Below are positions 50,437 through 58,578 of a stretch of DNA of 64,000 bases, piece after piece. The translations under genes were made by a program, and so were the position numbers. The notes under the pieces were generated by a model. It was not told the DNA's origin and searched no databases. It saw only the letters and a program-made list of their open reading frames with translations. Location: the NCBI GenBank assembly GCA_965216105.1, contig OZ244147.1:558001-622000 (forward strand). Direction: 5' to 3'. This DNA is from JAALLB01 sp017643495 (GTDB lineage Bacteria > Pseudomonadota > Alphaproteobacteria > Rhizobiales > Rhizobiaceae). Position 1 is the first letter of the stretch, and each line of letters starts with the position of its first letter.

Positions 50437-51405
50437 ATGTCTGCCATTACCATAGCAATTCTTGAACCTGGCTACAGGGACTATGCTGCCGAGGGGGAAG
50501 TCCTTTCGGCGCATGATGCGAGAATTGTGCCGGTCTCGGCGGACGAAGATGCGGCCTCATCACTGAAGCAACTCGACCCGGTTGCGTTGCTGGTGCGTGA
50601 AAGACCGGTAACGGCTAGTGAAATAGACAGTTGTCCGAACCTGAAGGTTATTGTTCGCTATGGCGTGGGTGTGGACAACATCGACCTTGCGGCTGCTTCC
50701 GCTCGCCGCATTCACGTTGCCAACGTGCCGGATTACGGTGCGGAAAACGAAGTATCAGAACATGCGCTGGCCCTGTATCTGGCGGTGCAAAGGCGAATTC
50801 CGTCTCGTGACCGTGAGGTCAGGGAAGGGCGATGGGGTGTTGGCCAGGAAGCGCCGGTACCCAATCGCGAGAATGCTGTTCTTGGCCTGATTGGTTGTGG
50901 AAAAATCGGCCTTGAAGTTGCAAGAAAATTCCGGGCAATCGGGTTTGCCAGTGTTCTGGGTTATGACCCGTATCTAGGCGCAGATACTGCAAAAACGCAC
51001 GGTATCCAGATCACTGATCTGGACACGCTTTGCCGTGAAGCAGATGTTGTAAGCCTTCATACACCATACACTGCCGAGACCAGACATATTCTCGACCGGG
51101 AAAAGCTTGGCAGGATGAAGCCCCAATCCATTCTGATAAACGTTTCAAGAGGCGGATTGGTTGATGAAACAGCTTTGGCTGATTGCCTGGCCGAAAACAG
51201 GATTTTCGGAGCAGGGATTGATGTTTTTGAGCATGAACCATTGGACTCGGCACATCCCCTTCTTGGAACTCCCAACACTGTCCTTTCTGATCACACGGCA
51301 TGGTACTCGGAACGCACTGTCTCTGTTTTGCAGAGAAATGCGGCCCATGAAGTAGAGCGTGTATTGAGAGGTGAGAAGCCGAGAAACTGGGTGAACCCAT
51401 GGTAG
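50437..51405 (+). CDS. D-isomer-specific 2-hydroxyacid dehydrogenase (CtBP-like)
   Basis: A 322-residue NAD-dependent dehydrogenase. The catalytic triad region is complete: Arg in VSRGGLVDETALAD, Glu in FEHEPLD and His in LSDHTAWYS. The NAD loop is VLGLIGCGKIGLEVARKFRA. Members reduce 2-keto acids or oxidise D-2-hydroxy acids (phosphoglycerate, glyoxylate/hydroxypyruvate and others). Third in the sugar-acid operon after the transporter genes; its stop overlaps the aldolase start. The substrate is probably an intermediate or the imported acid, but this is unknown. Confidence 0.87.
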   Translation: MSAITIAILEPGYRDYAAEGEVLSAHDARIVPVSADEDAASSLKQLDPVALLVRERPVTASEIDSCPNLKVIVRYGVGVDNIDLAAASARRIHVANVPDYGAENEVSEHALALYLAVQRRIPSRDREVREGRWGVGQEAPVPNRENAVLGLIGCGKIGLEVARKFRAIGFASVLGYDPYLGADTAKTHGIQITDLDTLCREADVVSLHTPYTAETRHILDREKLGRMKPQSILINVSRGGLVDETALADCLAENRIFGAGIDVFEHEPLDSAHPLLGTPNTVLSDHTAWYSERTVSVLQRNAAHEVERVLRGEKPRNWVNPW

Positions 51406-52040
51406 TGAGCTTCAAAGAACGGCTCAGTGCCTCGAAGATCATACCTGTGGTTCGTCACCATGACCATGACATCGCTCTCCAGGCCTGTGTGTTGCTGGTG
51501 GAGGAAGGCTTGTCTGTGCTCGAACTTACGACAACGATTCCGGGGTTTGCAGAGCTGATCGCCCGGATGCGCAGCCGGTTTCCGGAAATCGAGATTGGTG
51601 CGGGTACGGTGTTAACGCAGCAAGATGCCGAACTGGCCCTGAAGGCTGGAGCCGGATTTCTGGTTTCGCCATGCTGGAGCGGTCAGGTTTCTGAAACTGC
51701 AAAGGAAGCTGGCAAGCCTTACCTGCCCGGCGCGATGACACCGGGAGAGGTGTTGCACCATGCATCAGCAGGGGCCTCCATCGTAAAGGTGTTTCCTGCA
51801 AACTCGGCAGGCGGCCCCGGTTTCCTGAAGGCATTGACTTCGGTTTTTCCGGAAATCCCGCTCATGCCAACAGGCGGAGTCACGCCTGAAAATACCCAGT
51901 CTTATCTGGATGCCGGCGCTGTCTGCGTGGGGATGGGTGGAAACCTGTTGCCTTTCGAAGCGCTTGTTGCCGGCAAGACAGAACAGGCGCGCAATCAAAT
52001 CAACGCGGCACTCAAGGCCGCATCATTTCATACTTCCTAA
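51399..52040 (+). CDS. eda: 2-Dehydro-3-deoxyphosphogluconate aldolase (KDPG/KHG aldolase)
   Basis: A 213-residue class I aldolase that cleaves 2-keto-3-deoxy-6-phosphogluconate to pyruvate and glyceraldehyde-3-phosphate. The Schiff-base Lys130 is in GASIVKVFPAN and catalytic Glu42 is in LELTTTIPG. The phosphate site is PTGGVTPENTQSYLDAGA. It overlaps the dehydrogenase stop by seven bases. Paired with the KDG kinase three genes on, it completes KDG to central metabolism. Confidence 0.92.
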   Translation: MVVSFKERLSASKIIPVVRHHDHDIALQACVLLVEEGLSVLELTTTIPGFAELIARMRSRFPEIEIGAGTVLTQQDAELALKAGAGFLVSPCWSGQVSETAKEAGKPYLPGAMTPGEVLHHASAGASIVKVFPANSAGGPGFLKALTSVFPEIPLMPTGGVTPENTQSYLDAGAVCVGMGGNLLPFEALVAGKTEQARNQINAALKAASFHTS

Positions 52041-52055
52041 CATGAGGACAATCAC

Positions 52056-52706
52056 ATGAACCTGAATGAACTAATCGCCGGATTTCGCGAAGTGGCCACA
52101 GCATCTGTTGCCGATGCAGTGGACCAGATTGCCGGTAAAAGCGGCCTGATGAACTACGATATCCGTCCCCGTACTAATGAAAACAAAATTGTTGGCCCTG
52201 CTGTGACGGTCCTCGAAGGACCCACTGACGAGTTTGTGCCTCCGCAACATGCCCTTGATGCAATTGATGAGGCCGATGCCGGTTCAGTTATCGTGATTTC
52301 AACCAACAAGTCCGTCGATGTGGCGATCTGGGGCGGGTTGATGACAGCAGGTGCTGTGGCAAACAAGCACGAGGCGGCAGTCCTTGACGGTGGCATTCGT
52401 GACATTGTCGAAATCCGCCGGGATTACGATTTTCCGGTCTACTCACGAACAGTTTGTCCCGGCACAACACTGGGCCGCGCCAAGACACTTGCTGCCAACG
52501 TTGAAGTGGATATGGGCGGGGTTATCGTTCACCCCGGCGACCTGATTGTTGGTGACATTGACGGTGTTGTCTGTGTGCCCCGGGAACATGCGGAAGCGGT
52601 TTTGGAAATGTCGCGGGAAATTGACGAGCGTGAAGCAGAACAGGCACGCCTGATCATTGAGAGCGGCTCGCTTCGTGACGGCCTTGCAAAATACGGCAGA
52701 ATATAA
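52056..52706 (+). CDS. RraA-family protein (HMG/CHA aldolase-like)
   Basis: A 216-residue RraA-fold protein. The catalytic-type motif AAVLDGGIRDIVEIRR holds the Arg-Asp pair used by 4-hydroxy-4-methyl-2-oxoglutarate aldolases and oxaloacetate decarboxylases. GGVIVHPGDLIVGDIDGVVC is the conserved C-terminal half. Residues flanking the active site are intact, so it is probably an enzyme rather than an RNase E inhibitor. In sugar-acid operons such proteins act as pyruvate aldolases or decarboxylases. The exact reaction here is unknown. Confidence 0.85.
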   Translation: MNLNELIAGFREVATASVADAVDQIAGKSGLMNYDIRPRTNENKIVGPAVTVLEGPTDEFVPPQHALDAIDEADAGSVIVISTNKSVDVAIWGGLMTAGAVANKHEAAVLDGGIRDIVEIRRDYDFPVYSRTVCPGTTLGRAKTLAANVEVDMGGVIVHPGDLIVGDIDGVVCVPREHAEAVLEMSREIDEREAEQARLIIESGSLRDGLAKYGRI

Positions 52707-52718
52707 GCAGGCAGGCGA

Positions 52719-52814
52719 ATGTCAGGTATGAAGAAAATCATGGCCATAGCTCCGTTATTCCGATTGACGGCCGGTCCGGGTTTGAGGATGCAGGTCGGGG
52801 GACGGCGATCATGA
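52719..52814 (+). CDS. Possible 31-residue coupling ORF before KDG kinase
   Basis: An ATG frame starting MSGMKKIMAIAPLFRL runs 31 codons and stops in a TGA that overlaps the kinase ATG (52811) by four bases. It fills the 104-base gap otherwise without a gene. The ribosome site is weak, and the composition (basic, Gly-rich end) gives no family. It may only couple translation, or may be chance. Confidence 0.3.
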   Translation: MSGMKKIMAIAPLFRLTAGPGLRMQVGGRRS

Positions 52815-53725
52815 CACAGGAACTGCTTTGCCTTGGCGAACCGTTGATGGAGTTCAACCAGCAGCCCGACGGAAATTATCTGCCGGGACACGGAGGGGAC
52901 ACATCCAACTGTGCAATCGCTGCGGCGCGGCAAGGCGCACGTGTGGGTTATGTCACCCATGTTGGCGCTGATCCGTTTGGCAATGATTTCATGGCGTTGT
53001 GGGAACGCGAAAATGTTGACACATCGACCGTTCGCCAGGTCGCTGATGCCCATACAGGGGTTTACTTTGTCACGCATGCCAAGAGTGGTCACGAGTTCAG
53101 TTATTTTCGGGCTGGTTCAGCCAGCAGTCGCATGGGACCTGACGATCTGCCTGTTGAGGCCATCAAGTCAGCCAGGATTCTTCATGTTTCAGGCATAAGC
53201 CAGGCAATTTCCGATACGGCGGCCGATGCGGTTTTTGCTGCAATCGGTCATGCAAGGGATGCCGGTTGCCGTGTTTCATATGACACGAACCTGAGACTGA
53301 AACTCTGGCCGCTGGAAAGGGCGAGAGCTGTCACCCATGCAGCAATGAAGCTTTGTGACATCGCCTTGCCCGGACTGGAAGATGCCGAGCAGTTGACGGG
53401 GCTCACTGATCCCGATGCAATCTGTGACTTTTATCTTGAACTTGGTGCAGGACTGGTAGCCCTGACCCTTGGCAAGGAAGGAACCCTGGTTGCTACCGGG
53501 GATGAAAGACAAAGGGTGAAAGGGCGATCAGTCGAGGCTGTGGATGCAACAGCAGCCGGCGATACCTTTGACGGAGCCTTTTTGACCAGACTCTCGATGG
53601 GGGACACCCCGTTCGAGGCGGCGCGATATGCCAATGCTGCCGCAGCTCTTTCAACCCAGGGCTACGGTGCGGTTGCTCCGATGCCGCGGCGGGAGGCGGT
53701 TGAGGCATTTCTTCAAAGCGAATGA
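52811..53725 (+). CDS. kdgK: 2-Keto-3-deoxygluconate kinase (PfkB family)
   Basis: A 304-residue ribokinase-type sugar kinase. The N-terminal CLGEPLMEFNQQPDG, the YFRAGSASSRMGPDDLP region typical of KDG kinases, and the C-terminal active-site motif DATAAGDTFDGAFL with catalytic Asp are present. It phosphorylates KDG at C6, making the substrate of the aldolase in the same operon. A relaxed specificity for other 2-keto-3-deoxy acids is possible. Confidence 0.88.
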   Translation: MTQELLCLGEPLMEFNQQPDGNYLPGHGGDTSNCAIAAARQGARVGYVTHVGADPFGNDFMALWERENVDTSTVRQVADAHTGVYFVTHAKSGHEFSYFRAGSASSRMGPDDLPVEAIKSARILHVSGISQAISDTAADAVFAAIGHARDAGCRVSYDTNLRLKLWPLERARAVTHAAMKLCDIALPGLEDAEQLTGLTDPDAICDFYLELGAGLVALTLGKEGTLVATGDERQRVKGRSVEAVDATAAGDTFDGAFLTRLSMGDTPFEAARYANAAAALSTQGYGAVAPMPRREAVEAFLQSE

Positions 53726-53756
53726 TATCCGCCTGGCGGTCCAAAGGAGAAAAATG

Positions 53757-54467
53757 ATGAAACATGCCGTTGTTATTGGTGGTACGCGAGGCATAGGGGC
53801 GGGGATCACCAATTTCCTTCTTGGACTGGGCTGGCGTGTTACTGCAACCGGCCTTACGGAGAAGGAGGTAGAGGAGTTTGCTTCAAGTGTCCGCCAAGAG
53901 AAACTGAATGCACATGTACTTGATGTGACAGACCAGTCTTCCGTCGAAAGTTTGTTCAGCGATATTACGGAGCTTTCCGGTCTGGTGAATTGTGCCGGAA
54001 TTCTGGTGCGTGGACAGGAATACGAGATAGAAACTTTCCGCAAGGTAATTGATGTGAACCTTACTGGCACGATGCGGGCCTGTCTGGCCGCACATTCATC
54101 ACTTGCGGCAAGCGGAGGGGCAATCGTAAATACCGCTTCGATGCTCAGCTTTTTTGGCGGCTCCCTGGTTCCAGCCTATTCTGCCTCAAAGGGAGGGGTT
54201 GCCCAGCTTACCAAGTCCCTGGCAGCCAAATGGGCAGATGACGGAATCCGTGTAAATGCGGTTGCGCCCGGATGGATCGAAACCGAAATGACGGAGCCGC
54301 TTCGCGAGGACGAGTCCAGAAGCAACGCAATACTTTCCCGTACGCCCCAAAACCGCTGGGGCAAACCGTCAGAAGTCGGAGCCCTGGTGGCATGGCTTCT
54401 TTCAGATGACGCGTCATTCGTGACCGGAAGTGTGTATCCGGTCGATGGCGGGTACTCAGCCATTTAA
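53757..54467 (+). CDS. Short-chain dehydrogenase/reductase
   Basis: A 236-residue classical SDR. The NAD(P) loop is VVIGGTRGIGAGITNFL, the NAG equivalent is LVNCAGIL, the catalytic Ser is in VNTASMLSFFGG, and Tyr-x-x-x-Lys is in AYSASKGGVAQL. The ATG at 53757 sits eight bases after AAAGGAG; another ATG is three bases earlier. It probably oxidises a hydroxyl of the sugar acid or reduces its keto form. Eleven bases separate it from the cupin gene. Confidence 0.9.
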   Translation: MKHAVVIGGTRGIGAGITNFLLGLGWRVTATGLTEKEVEEFASSVRQEKLNAHVLDVTDQSSVESLFSDITELSGLVNCAGILVRGQEYEIETFRKVIDVNLTGTMRACLAAHSSLAASGGAIVNTASMLSFFGGSLVPAYSASKGGVAQLTKSLAAKWADDGIRVNAVAPGWIETEMTEPLREDESRSNAILSRTPQNRWGKPSEVGALVAWLLSDDASFVTGSVYPVDGGYSAI

Positions 54468-54477
54468 GGAGACCAAT

Positions 54478-55005
54478 ATGCCTCTTGAAGAAACTGACAA
54501 TGATCCGCGGACACCCTACCAGCTTCCCTTTCCTCCTGATGCACAAGAGGAAATTGTCATCCCTGATGCCATTGCCACGGATGAACGAGTATGGGTTCCG
54601 CAAGCCGAAAACGTCTCCTTTCGTCCTCTCTGCCTGAACCGTTCTCAGGGTTACTGGATGAACCTGTTGCGTGTTCGAAAATCAGGTGTCCTGTCGCGGC
54701 ACCGCCACCCGCAACCGGTTCACGGTTTCGTTTTGAAGGGCAGATGGCACTATCTCGAACATGACTGGGTTGCGGAGGAAGGTGGCTACGTATTTGAGCC
54801 ACCTGGCGAGACGCATACCCTCGTGGTTCCCGAAGATGTGGATGAAATGATCACCTATTTTCAGGTCAATGGCGTAATGCTGTATGTGGACCCTTATGGA
54901 AACACGATGGGATATGAGGACGTGTTCACGAAAATTGACATGTGCCGCAAACACTATGCAGAAGTCGGCCTTGGTGAGGAATATGTAGACCAGTTCATTC
55001 GCTGA
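54478..55005 (+). CDS. Cupin protein, dihydroxyacetophenone-dioxygenase-like
   Basis: A 175-residue single-domain cupin. Metal-binding histidines are in SRHRHPQPVHGFVLKGRWHY, and another in PPGETHTLVV. It resembles the 2,4'-dihydroxyacetophenone dioxygenase-like cupins (ChrR-type fold). The substrate is unknown, and in this operon an isomerase or lactonase-like role is as likely as a dioxygenase role. The start at 54478 follows AAGGAGACC. It is the last gene of the operon. Confidence 0.75.
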   Translation: MPLEETDNDPRTPYQLPFPPDAQEEIVIPDAIATDERVWVPQAENVSFRPLCLNRSQGYWMNLLRVRKSGVLSRHRHPQPVHGFVLKGRWHYLEHDWVAEEGGYVFEPPGETHTLVVPEDVDEMITYFQVNGVMLYVDPYGNTMGYEDVFTKIDMCRKHYAEVGLGEEYVDQFIR

Positions 55006-55052
55006 CACTGTTGCAGTTGATTGATGCATGGCCGCAGTATTTCCTTGTATGA

Positions 55053-56465
55053 CTATCCGAAATCCTGAACGGGCTTTCGGTCTGTCTGGCTGTATATTGC
55101 CAACAGCAGGGTGATAAGGGCCAAGGCCGCTGCGATTGCGAACGTCATTGAGAACGCATCGGCTATCTTTGTGATGCCCGCCCGTGAAACATCGCCGGTT
55201 CCCAGAAAGACAACAAACAGTGCGGGCATGGCCGAAGCCCCCGTCATCAGGCCAAGGTTGCGTGACAGGCCCAGAAGGCCGGAGATGCGGCCACGTTGTT
55301 CCTTTGAGGCATCAACCAGAACAGCGGTATTGTTGGCAGCAAGAAAAAGTTGAAAGGCCGGGGTCAGCAAGATGAGCGCGATCACGTATCCGCCAACACC
55401 GAAATAATCTGGCAAGAACGCCAAACACAGCAAACCCGATATGGTTTGCACCAGACCGATCAGCATGACGCGTTTTGCTCCCAGCCGGTCGGTAAGTTGA
55501 CCTGCCGGAATGCCGGACAGTGCCGCAACGACCGGTCCGACTGCCATAACCAGTCCGACGAGCGCCTCGTTCAGGCCCATCGAGAAAGCCAGGTAGAACG
55601 GCCCGACAACCAGGGTAGACATCATGACAGTGCCAACCAGCAGGTTCATGAGAAAGCCCAGCCCTGTTCTCCTGTCCTGAAGCAAAGTCATTGGCACCAA
55701 TGGTGAAGATGTCCGGGTTTCGATGATGACAAACAGGGTTATCGTGATCAGTGCAATGATAATCAACAGGCCGGGTGATGCGGGAATGCCGCTTGCTCCG
55801 CCACTGGTTGCCAGAGCATAGGCTGCAAGCGCGATTGCCAATACAAACGTCCCGGGAAAATCCATTTGCCTGAATGATGCAGTTTTTTGCTCGGAAGCAC
55901 GTGGCAGGGACGTGATTGAGAGAGCAAGGGCGATGCCGGCAAAACCTGCCAGCAGCCAGAAAGCCATGCGCCAATCACTCCAGAAAAGAAGAATGCCGCC
56001 GAGTGAGGGGCCAAGTGCGGTCCCAGCAGCAGAAGTTGTCCCAAGTATGCCCATTGCCGTGCCGAGTTGTTTTGTCGGAACCATGTCGCGGGCAATCGAC
56101 ATGGGAAGTGCAATCAGGATTGCGCCACCAAGGCCCTGCAATGCGCGTCCGGCAATCAATTGGGCAAGGCTTGTTGCCATGGCGCTGAGCAGTGATGCAG
56201 CGACGAAAACCAGCAGGCCGGAAACCAGAACACGACGATGGCCAAACAAGTCACCGAGTTGCCCGGCAGACACGATCATCATGGTTACAGACATGAGGTA
56301 AACCAGAACTACCCACTGGACATCAGAAACCGTTGCCGAGAAGCTGTCCGTCAGGGTTGGCAGCAGGACTGATGCAACACTGATCCCCATGGATGCAGTC
56401 AGTGTTGCCATTGTAAGGGTTATCAATACAGGAAGAATTTCTCTGGTTTGTGTTTGCGTATGCAT
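55053..56465 (-). CDS. MFS drug exporter, DHA2 (EmrB/QacA) family
   Basis: About 470 residues with 14 transmembrane segments, a proton-driven drug exporter. Motifs: GQLGDLFGHRRVLVSGLLVF (loop 2-3), GRALQGLGGAILIALPMSIA and GTALGPSLGGILLFWSDWRM (antiporter motif C). The ATG at 56465 is preferred; a TTG nine codons upstream would lie only a few bases from the predicted transcription start. A SoxR-type promoter precedes it, which suggests induction by redox-active compounds. Confidence 0.88.
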   Translation of the reverse strand: MHTQTQTREILPVLITLTMATLTASMGISVASVLLPTLTDSFSATVSDVQWVVLVYLMSVTMMIVSAGQLGDLFGHRRVLVSGLLVFVAASLLSAMATSLAQLIAGRALQGLGGAILIALPMSIARDMVPTKQLGTAMGILGTTSAAGTALGPSLGGILLFWSDWRMAFWLLAGFAGIALALSITSLPRASEQKTASFRQMDFPGTFVLAIALAAYALATSGGASGIPASPGLLIIIALITITLFVIIETRTSSPLVPMTLLQDRRTGLGFLMNLLVGTVMMSTLVVGPFYLAFSMGLNEALVGLVMAVGPVVAALSGIPAGQLTDRLGAKRVMLIGLVQTISGLLCLAFLPDYFGVGGYVIALILLTPAFQLFLAANNTAVLVDASKEQRGRISGLLGLSRNLGLMTGASAMPALFVVFLGTGDVSRAGITKIADAFSMTFAIAAALALITLLLAIYSQTDRKPVQDFG

Positions 56466-56500
56466 GTCAACTTCGCTCGTTACTAGGGGCAATGAAAGTC

Positions 56501-56531
56501 ACATTGCCACCTCAAGTCAGCTTGAGGTCAA
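56501..56531 (-). promoter_or_regulatory. SoxR-type operator/promoter of the MFS exporter
   Basis: Minus strand: -35 TTGACC (56526-56531), 19-base spacer, -10 CAATGT (56501-56506). The spacer carries the dyad ACCTCAAG-TCAG-CTTGAGGT (56509-56528), which is the SoxR recognition sequence known from soxS and from non-enteric SoxR targets. The over-long spacer is typical of MerR-family activation. No soxR gene is in the window. Confidence 0.75.
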
Positions 56532-56608
56532 TACGAAATTTCATGGCACCGGAAATTGGCCAGGGCACGTTTCCTAACCCGAAATTCTTGCAGCAAGGAT
56601 TGCCCTGA

Positions 56609-57007
56609 TCAGGAAACCAGCACGTCGCGAAGGGTTTTTTCATCAAGCACTTTGAGAAAAGCACCCGTTGCAGCATGAATTGTATGGCGGAGTTTGCATT
56701 GCGGTAAAAACGTACATCCGGATTTGCCCTCTTGCATGCACTCCACAACTGCAAAGTCTGCCTCTATGGCCCTGACCACCTTGCCGACTGAAATTTCATC
56801 GGCCGGTCTGGCCAGTGTAACGCCGCCCAAGCGGCCACGTTGCGAATCCACAAAGCCTGCATGCCTGAGTTTCGCGACGATTTTCATGATGTGCGACTTG
56901 ACCAAGCCAAGTTCTGAAGAAATCACATCTATTGTTGCAGGTTCTTTTTTCGTCGCAAGGAGCATGAGCACTCTCAAGGCAAAATCACTGGCCTGGTTTA
57001 ATCGCAT
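56609..57007 (-). CDS. nsrR: Rrf2-family iron-sulfur repressor, NsrR-like
   Basis: A 132-residue Rrf2 regulator. N-terminal MRLNQASDFALRVLMLLA and recognition helix LGLVKSHIMKIVAKLRHAGF. The three cluster cysteines are Cys90, Cys98 and Cys104 (C-x7-C-x5-C), the spacing of NsrR and RirA. NsrR senses nitric oxide through a 4Fe-4S cluster. The divergent globin gene and the NsrR-like site favour NsrR over RirA. The ATG at 57007 matches family starts; an ATG six codons upstream is possible. Confidence 0.85.
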   Translation of the reverse strand: MRLNQASDFALRVLMLLATKKEPATIDVISSELGLVKSHIMKIVAKLRHAGFVDSQRGRLGGVTLARPADEISVGKVVRAIEADFAVVECMQEGKSGCTFLPQCKLRHTIHAATGAFLKVLDEKTLRDVLVS

Positions 57008-57067
57008 GTCGGCTTTCCAAAACATTCATTTTATATGTTGTAATTAACACCGGATGGGTTTAAAGAA

Positions 57068-57091
57068 AAGATGCATTGAAAATGAATGATT
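57068..57091 (+). promoter_or_regulatory. NsrR-like operator at the globin start
   Basis: AAGATGCATT (57068-57077) followed after three bases by AATGAATGATT. The left arm equals the NsrR half-site AAGATGCATTT, and the right arm is a degenerate inverse. It ends five bases before the globin ATG, where bound repressor would block transcription and possibly the ribosome site. Confidence 0.55.
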
Positions 57092-57095
57092 TATT

Positions 57096-57581
57096 ATGAC
57101 CGATTTGAAATCTGCCACAGACAAACAGCAAAGAAGTGCGCCCCTTCATCCATCGATAGGCGAAGCGCAGGTTTCCATGCTTGTTGAACAGTTCTATCAG
57201 CGGGTTCATGGCAATGAATTGCTTGGTCCGGTTTTCGCAACGCAAACCACGGAAGACTGGCCCCTTCATCTGGAGAAGATGAAAACCTTCTGGCGTTCCG
57301 TTCTGCTCAAGACAGGCGAGTACAAAGGCAAACCGGTTCCGGTTCACCAGCGACTGGAAGGTGTTTCCACGCAACATTTCGAAGAGTGGTTGAGACTGTT
57401 CGCCGAGACCAGCCACGAAGTGTTTTCAACAGAGGCGGCTCAGCTTGTGAATTCCGCCGCCAGAAACATTGCTACCAGCCTCTGGCTGTCCCGGGCAAAA
57501 GACCCGTTCGCCACGCCACCGGTATGGACTGATTCTGATCCCAACAGGCACTCAATGAAACTGATGGAAAGTGAGGTGTGA
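57096..57581 (+). CDS. Group III truncated hemoglobin
   Basis: A 161-residue group III truncated globin with a haem-binding proximal His expected in QRLEGVSTQHFEEWLRLF and the distal region QFYQRVHGNELLGPVFATQ. KMKTFWRSVLLKTGEYKG is characteristic. The N-terminal 25 residues and the C-terminal tail are extensions. It probably removes nitric oxide or binds O2/NO in the cytoplasm. It is divergent from the NsrR-like gene and two bases upstream of a small membrane protein gene. Confidence 0.9.
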   Translation: MTDLKSATDKQQRSAPLHPSIGEAQVSMLVEQFYQRVHGNELLGPVFATQTTEDWPLHLEKMKTFWRSVLLKTGEYKGKPVPVHQRLEGVSTQHFEEWLRLFAETSHEVFSTEAAQLVNSAARNIATSLWLSRAKDPFATPPVWTDSDPNRHSMKLMESEV

Positions 57582-57583
57582 AG

Positions 57584-57754
57584 ATGAAGGCCATCTTGAA
57601 CATGTTTGCAGAAGGATTTCTGATGCCTGGAACGGTTGTGCTGAACAAGATTGGTGTCAGCGTAGAAGATGATGGCGGCATCTTGCGTTCGTTCATCAAC
57701 ATGTGCGTTTGGGGAACTGCTTTATTGTTGCTGGCGCTCAGCTTTTATGGATAG
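57584..57754 (+). CDS. Small membrane protein (56 residues) coupled to globin
   Basis: A 56-codon frame starting MKAILNMFAEGFLMPGTVVL and ending with one hydrophobic helix (NMCVWGTALLLLALSFYG). It begins two bases after the globin stop, so it is probably co-translated and under the same NO control. I do not recognise the family. It could anchor the globin or another partner at the membrane. The 83 bases after it, up to the tRNA gene, show nothing clear. Confidence 0.6.
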   Translation: MKAILNMFAEGFLMPGTVVLNKIGVSVEDDGGILRSFINMCVWGTALLLLALSFYG

Positions 57755-57837
57755 AACCCGGTCGTTTATTGCTGTTGGAAATGCTGGCAATTATCAGCCC
57801 GTTTGCACATGTTGGCAGACTGGTTTCATGCTGAAAA

Positions 57838-57912
57838 TGGTGGGCGATACTGGGATTGAACCAGTGACCCCTACAATGTCAATGTAGTGCTCTCCCGCTG
57901 AGCTAATCGCCC
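57838..57912 (-). tRNA. tRNA-Val (anticodon GAC), CCA encoded
   Basis: On the minus strand the sequence folds as a cloverleaf. The acceptor stem is GGGCGAT/ATCGCCC with discriminator A and an encoded CCA (57838-57840). The D arm is in AGCTCAGCGGGAGAGC. The anticodon stem CTACA/TGTAG has loop TTGACAT, giving anticodon GAC. The T arm contains GGTTCAATCCC. It reads GUC and GUU codons. Confidence 0.97.
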
Positions 57913-58024
57913 ATCCCTGAAACCGGTTGCCGGTTCCGAAACGGTTTGTTGCATACACCACAACGGGAGGGAATCGTCAACAATTGTTGCGGTGATGCCG
58001 GCAAATTTTTCACTTGCTGTCACA

Positions 58025-58387
58025 TCAGGCGGCAGCGAGCATCTTTTCCACTTCATTTACAAGATCACGAAGGTGAAACGGTTTTGACAATACCTTCGCA
58101 TCCTTGGGGGCATTGCTGTCCGGATTCAGGGCGACTGCCGCAAAACCGGTAATGAACATGACTTTCATGTCCGGATCGATTTCAGTAGCCCGGCGTGCCA
58201 GTTCAATACCGTCCATCTCCGGCATCACAATATCTGTAAGCAACAGGGAAAACGGCTCTTCGCGCAGCCGATCATAAGCGCTGGCGCCATTATCATAGGA
58301 AACCACCTGGTATCCGGCATTGTCCAGCGCCTTTTCAAGGAACCGGCGCATGTCATTATCATCTTCGGCGAGCAGAATTTTTGTCAT
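58025..58387 (-). CDS. cpdR: CpdR-type single-domain response regulator
   Basis: A 120-residue receiver-only protein. MTKILLAEDDNDMRRFLEKA starts the domain, Asp52 in LLTDIVMPEMDG is the phosphorylation site, and Lys is in VLSKPFHLRDLV. CpdR in its unphosphorylated form delivers substrates to ClpXP in the alphaproteobacterial cell cycle and is phosphorylated through CckA-ChpT. The ATG at 58387 gives the family length; an upstream extension in frame is not conserved-looking. It is divergent from the N-formylglutamate amidohydrolase gene. Confidence 0.93.
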   Translation of the reverse strand: MTKILLAEDDNDMRRFLEKALDNAGYQVVSYDNGASAYDRLREEPFSLLLTDIVMPEMDGIELARRATEIDPDMKVMFITGFAAVALNPDSNAPKDAKVLSKPFHLRDLVNEVEKMLAAA

Positions 58388-58578
58388 TGTTCGAACCCAT
58401 ACCCTTTTTTGAACCTGCCAACTGGTCGCTTCATAAAGGTGGCTGTGTAAAGATGCAGTGAATGAGATGGAAATAACATTTACTTGCGGGTTCCAACTCT
58501 GCAACTATGCAATATATTTAGCATTTTGCGCTTCTATTTCAATCCTGATTTTGCAGGCAGGGCAGGTGGTTGATTCCA

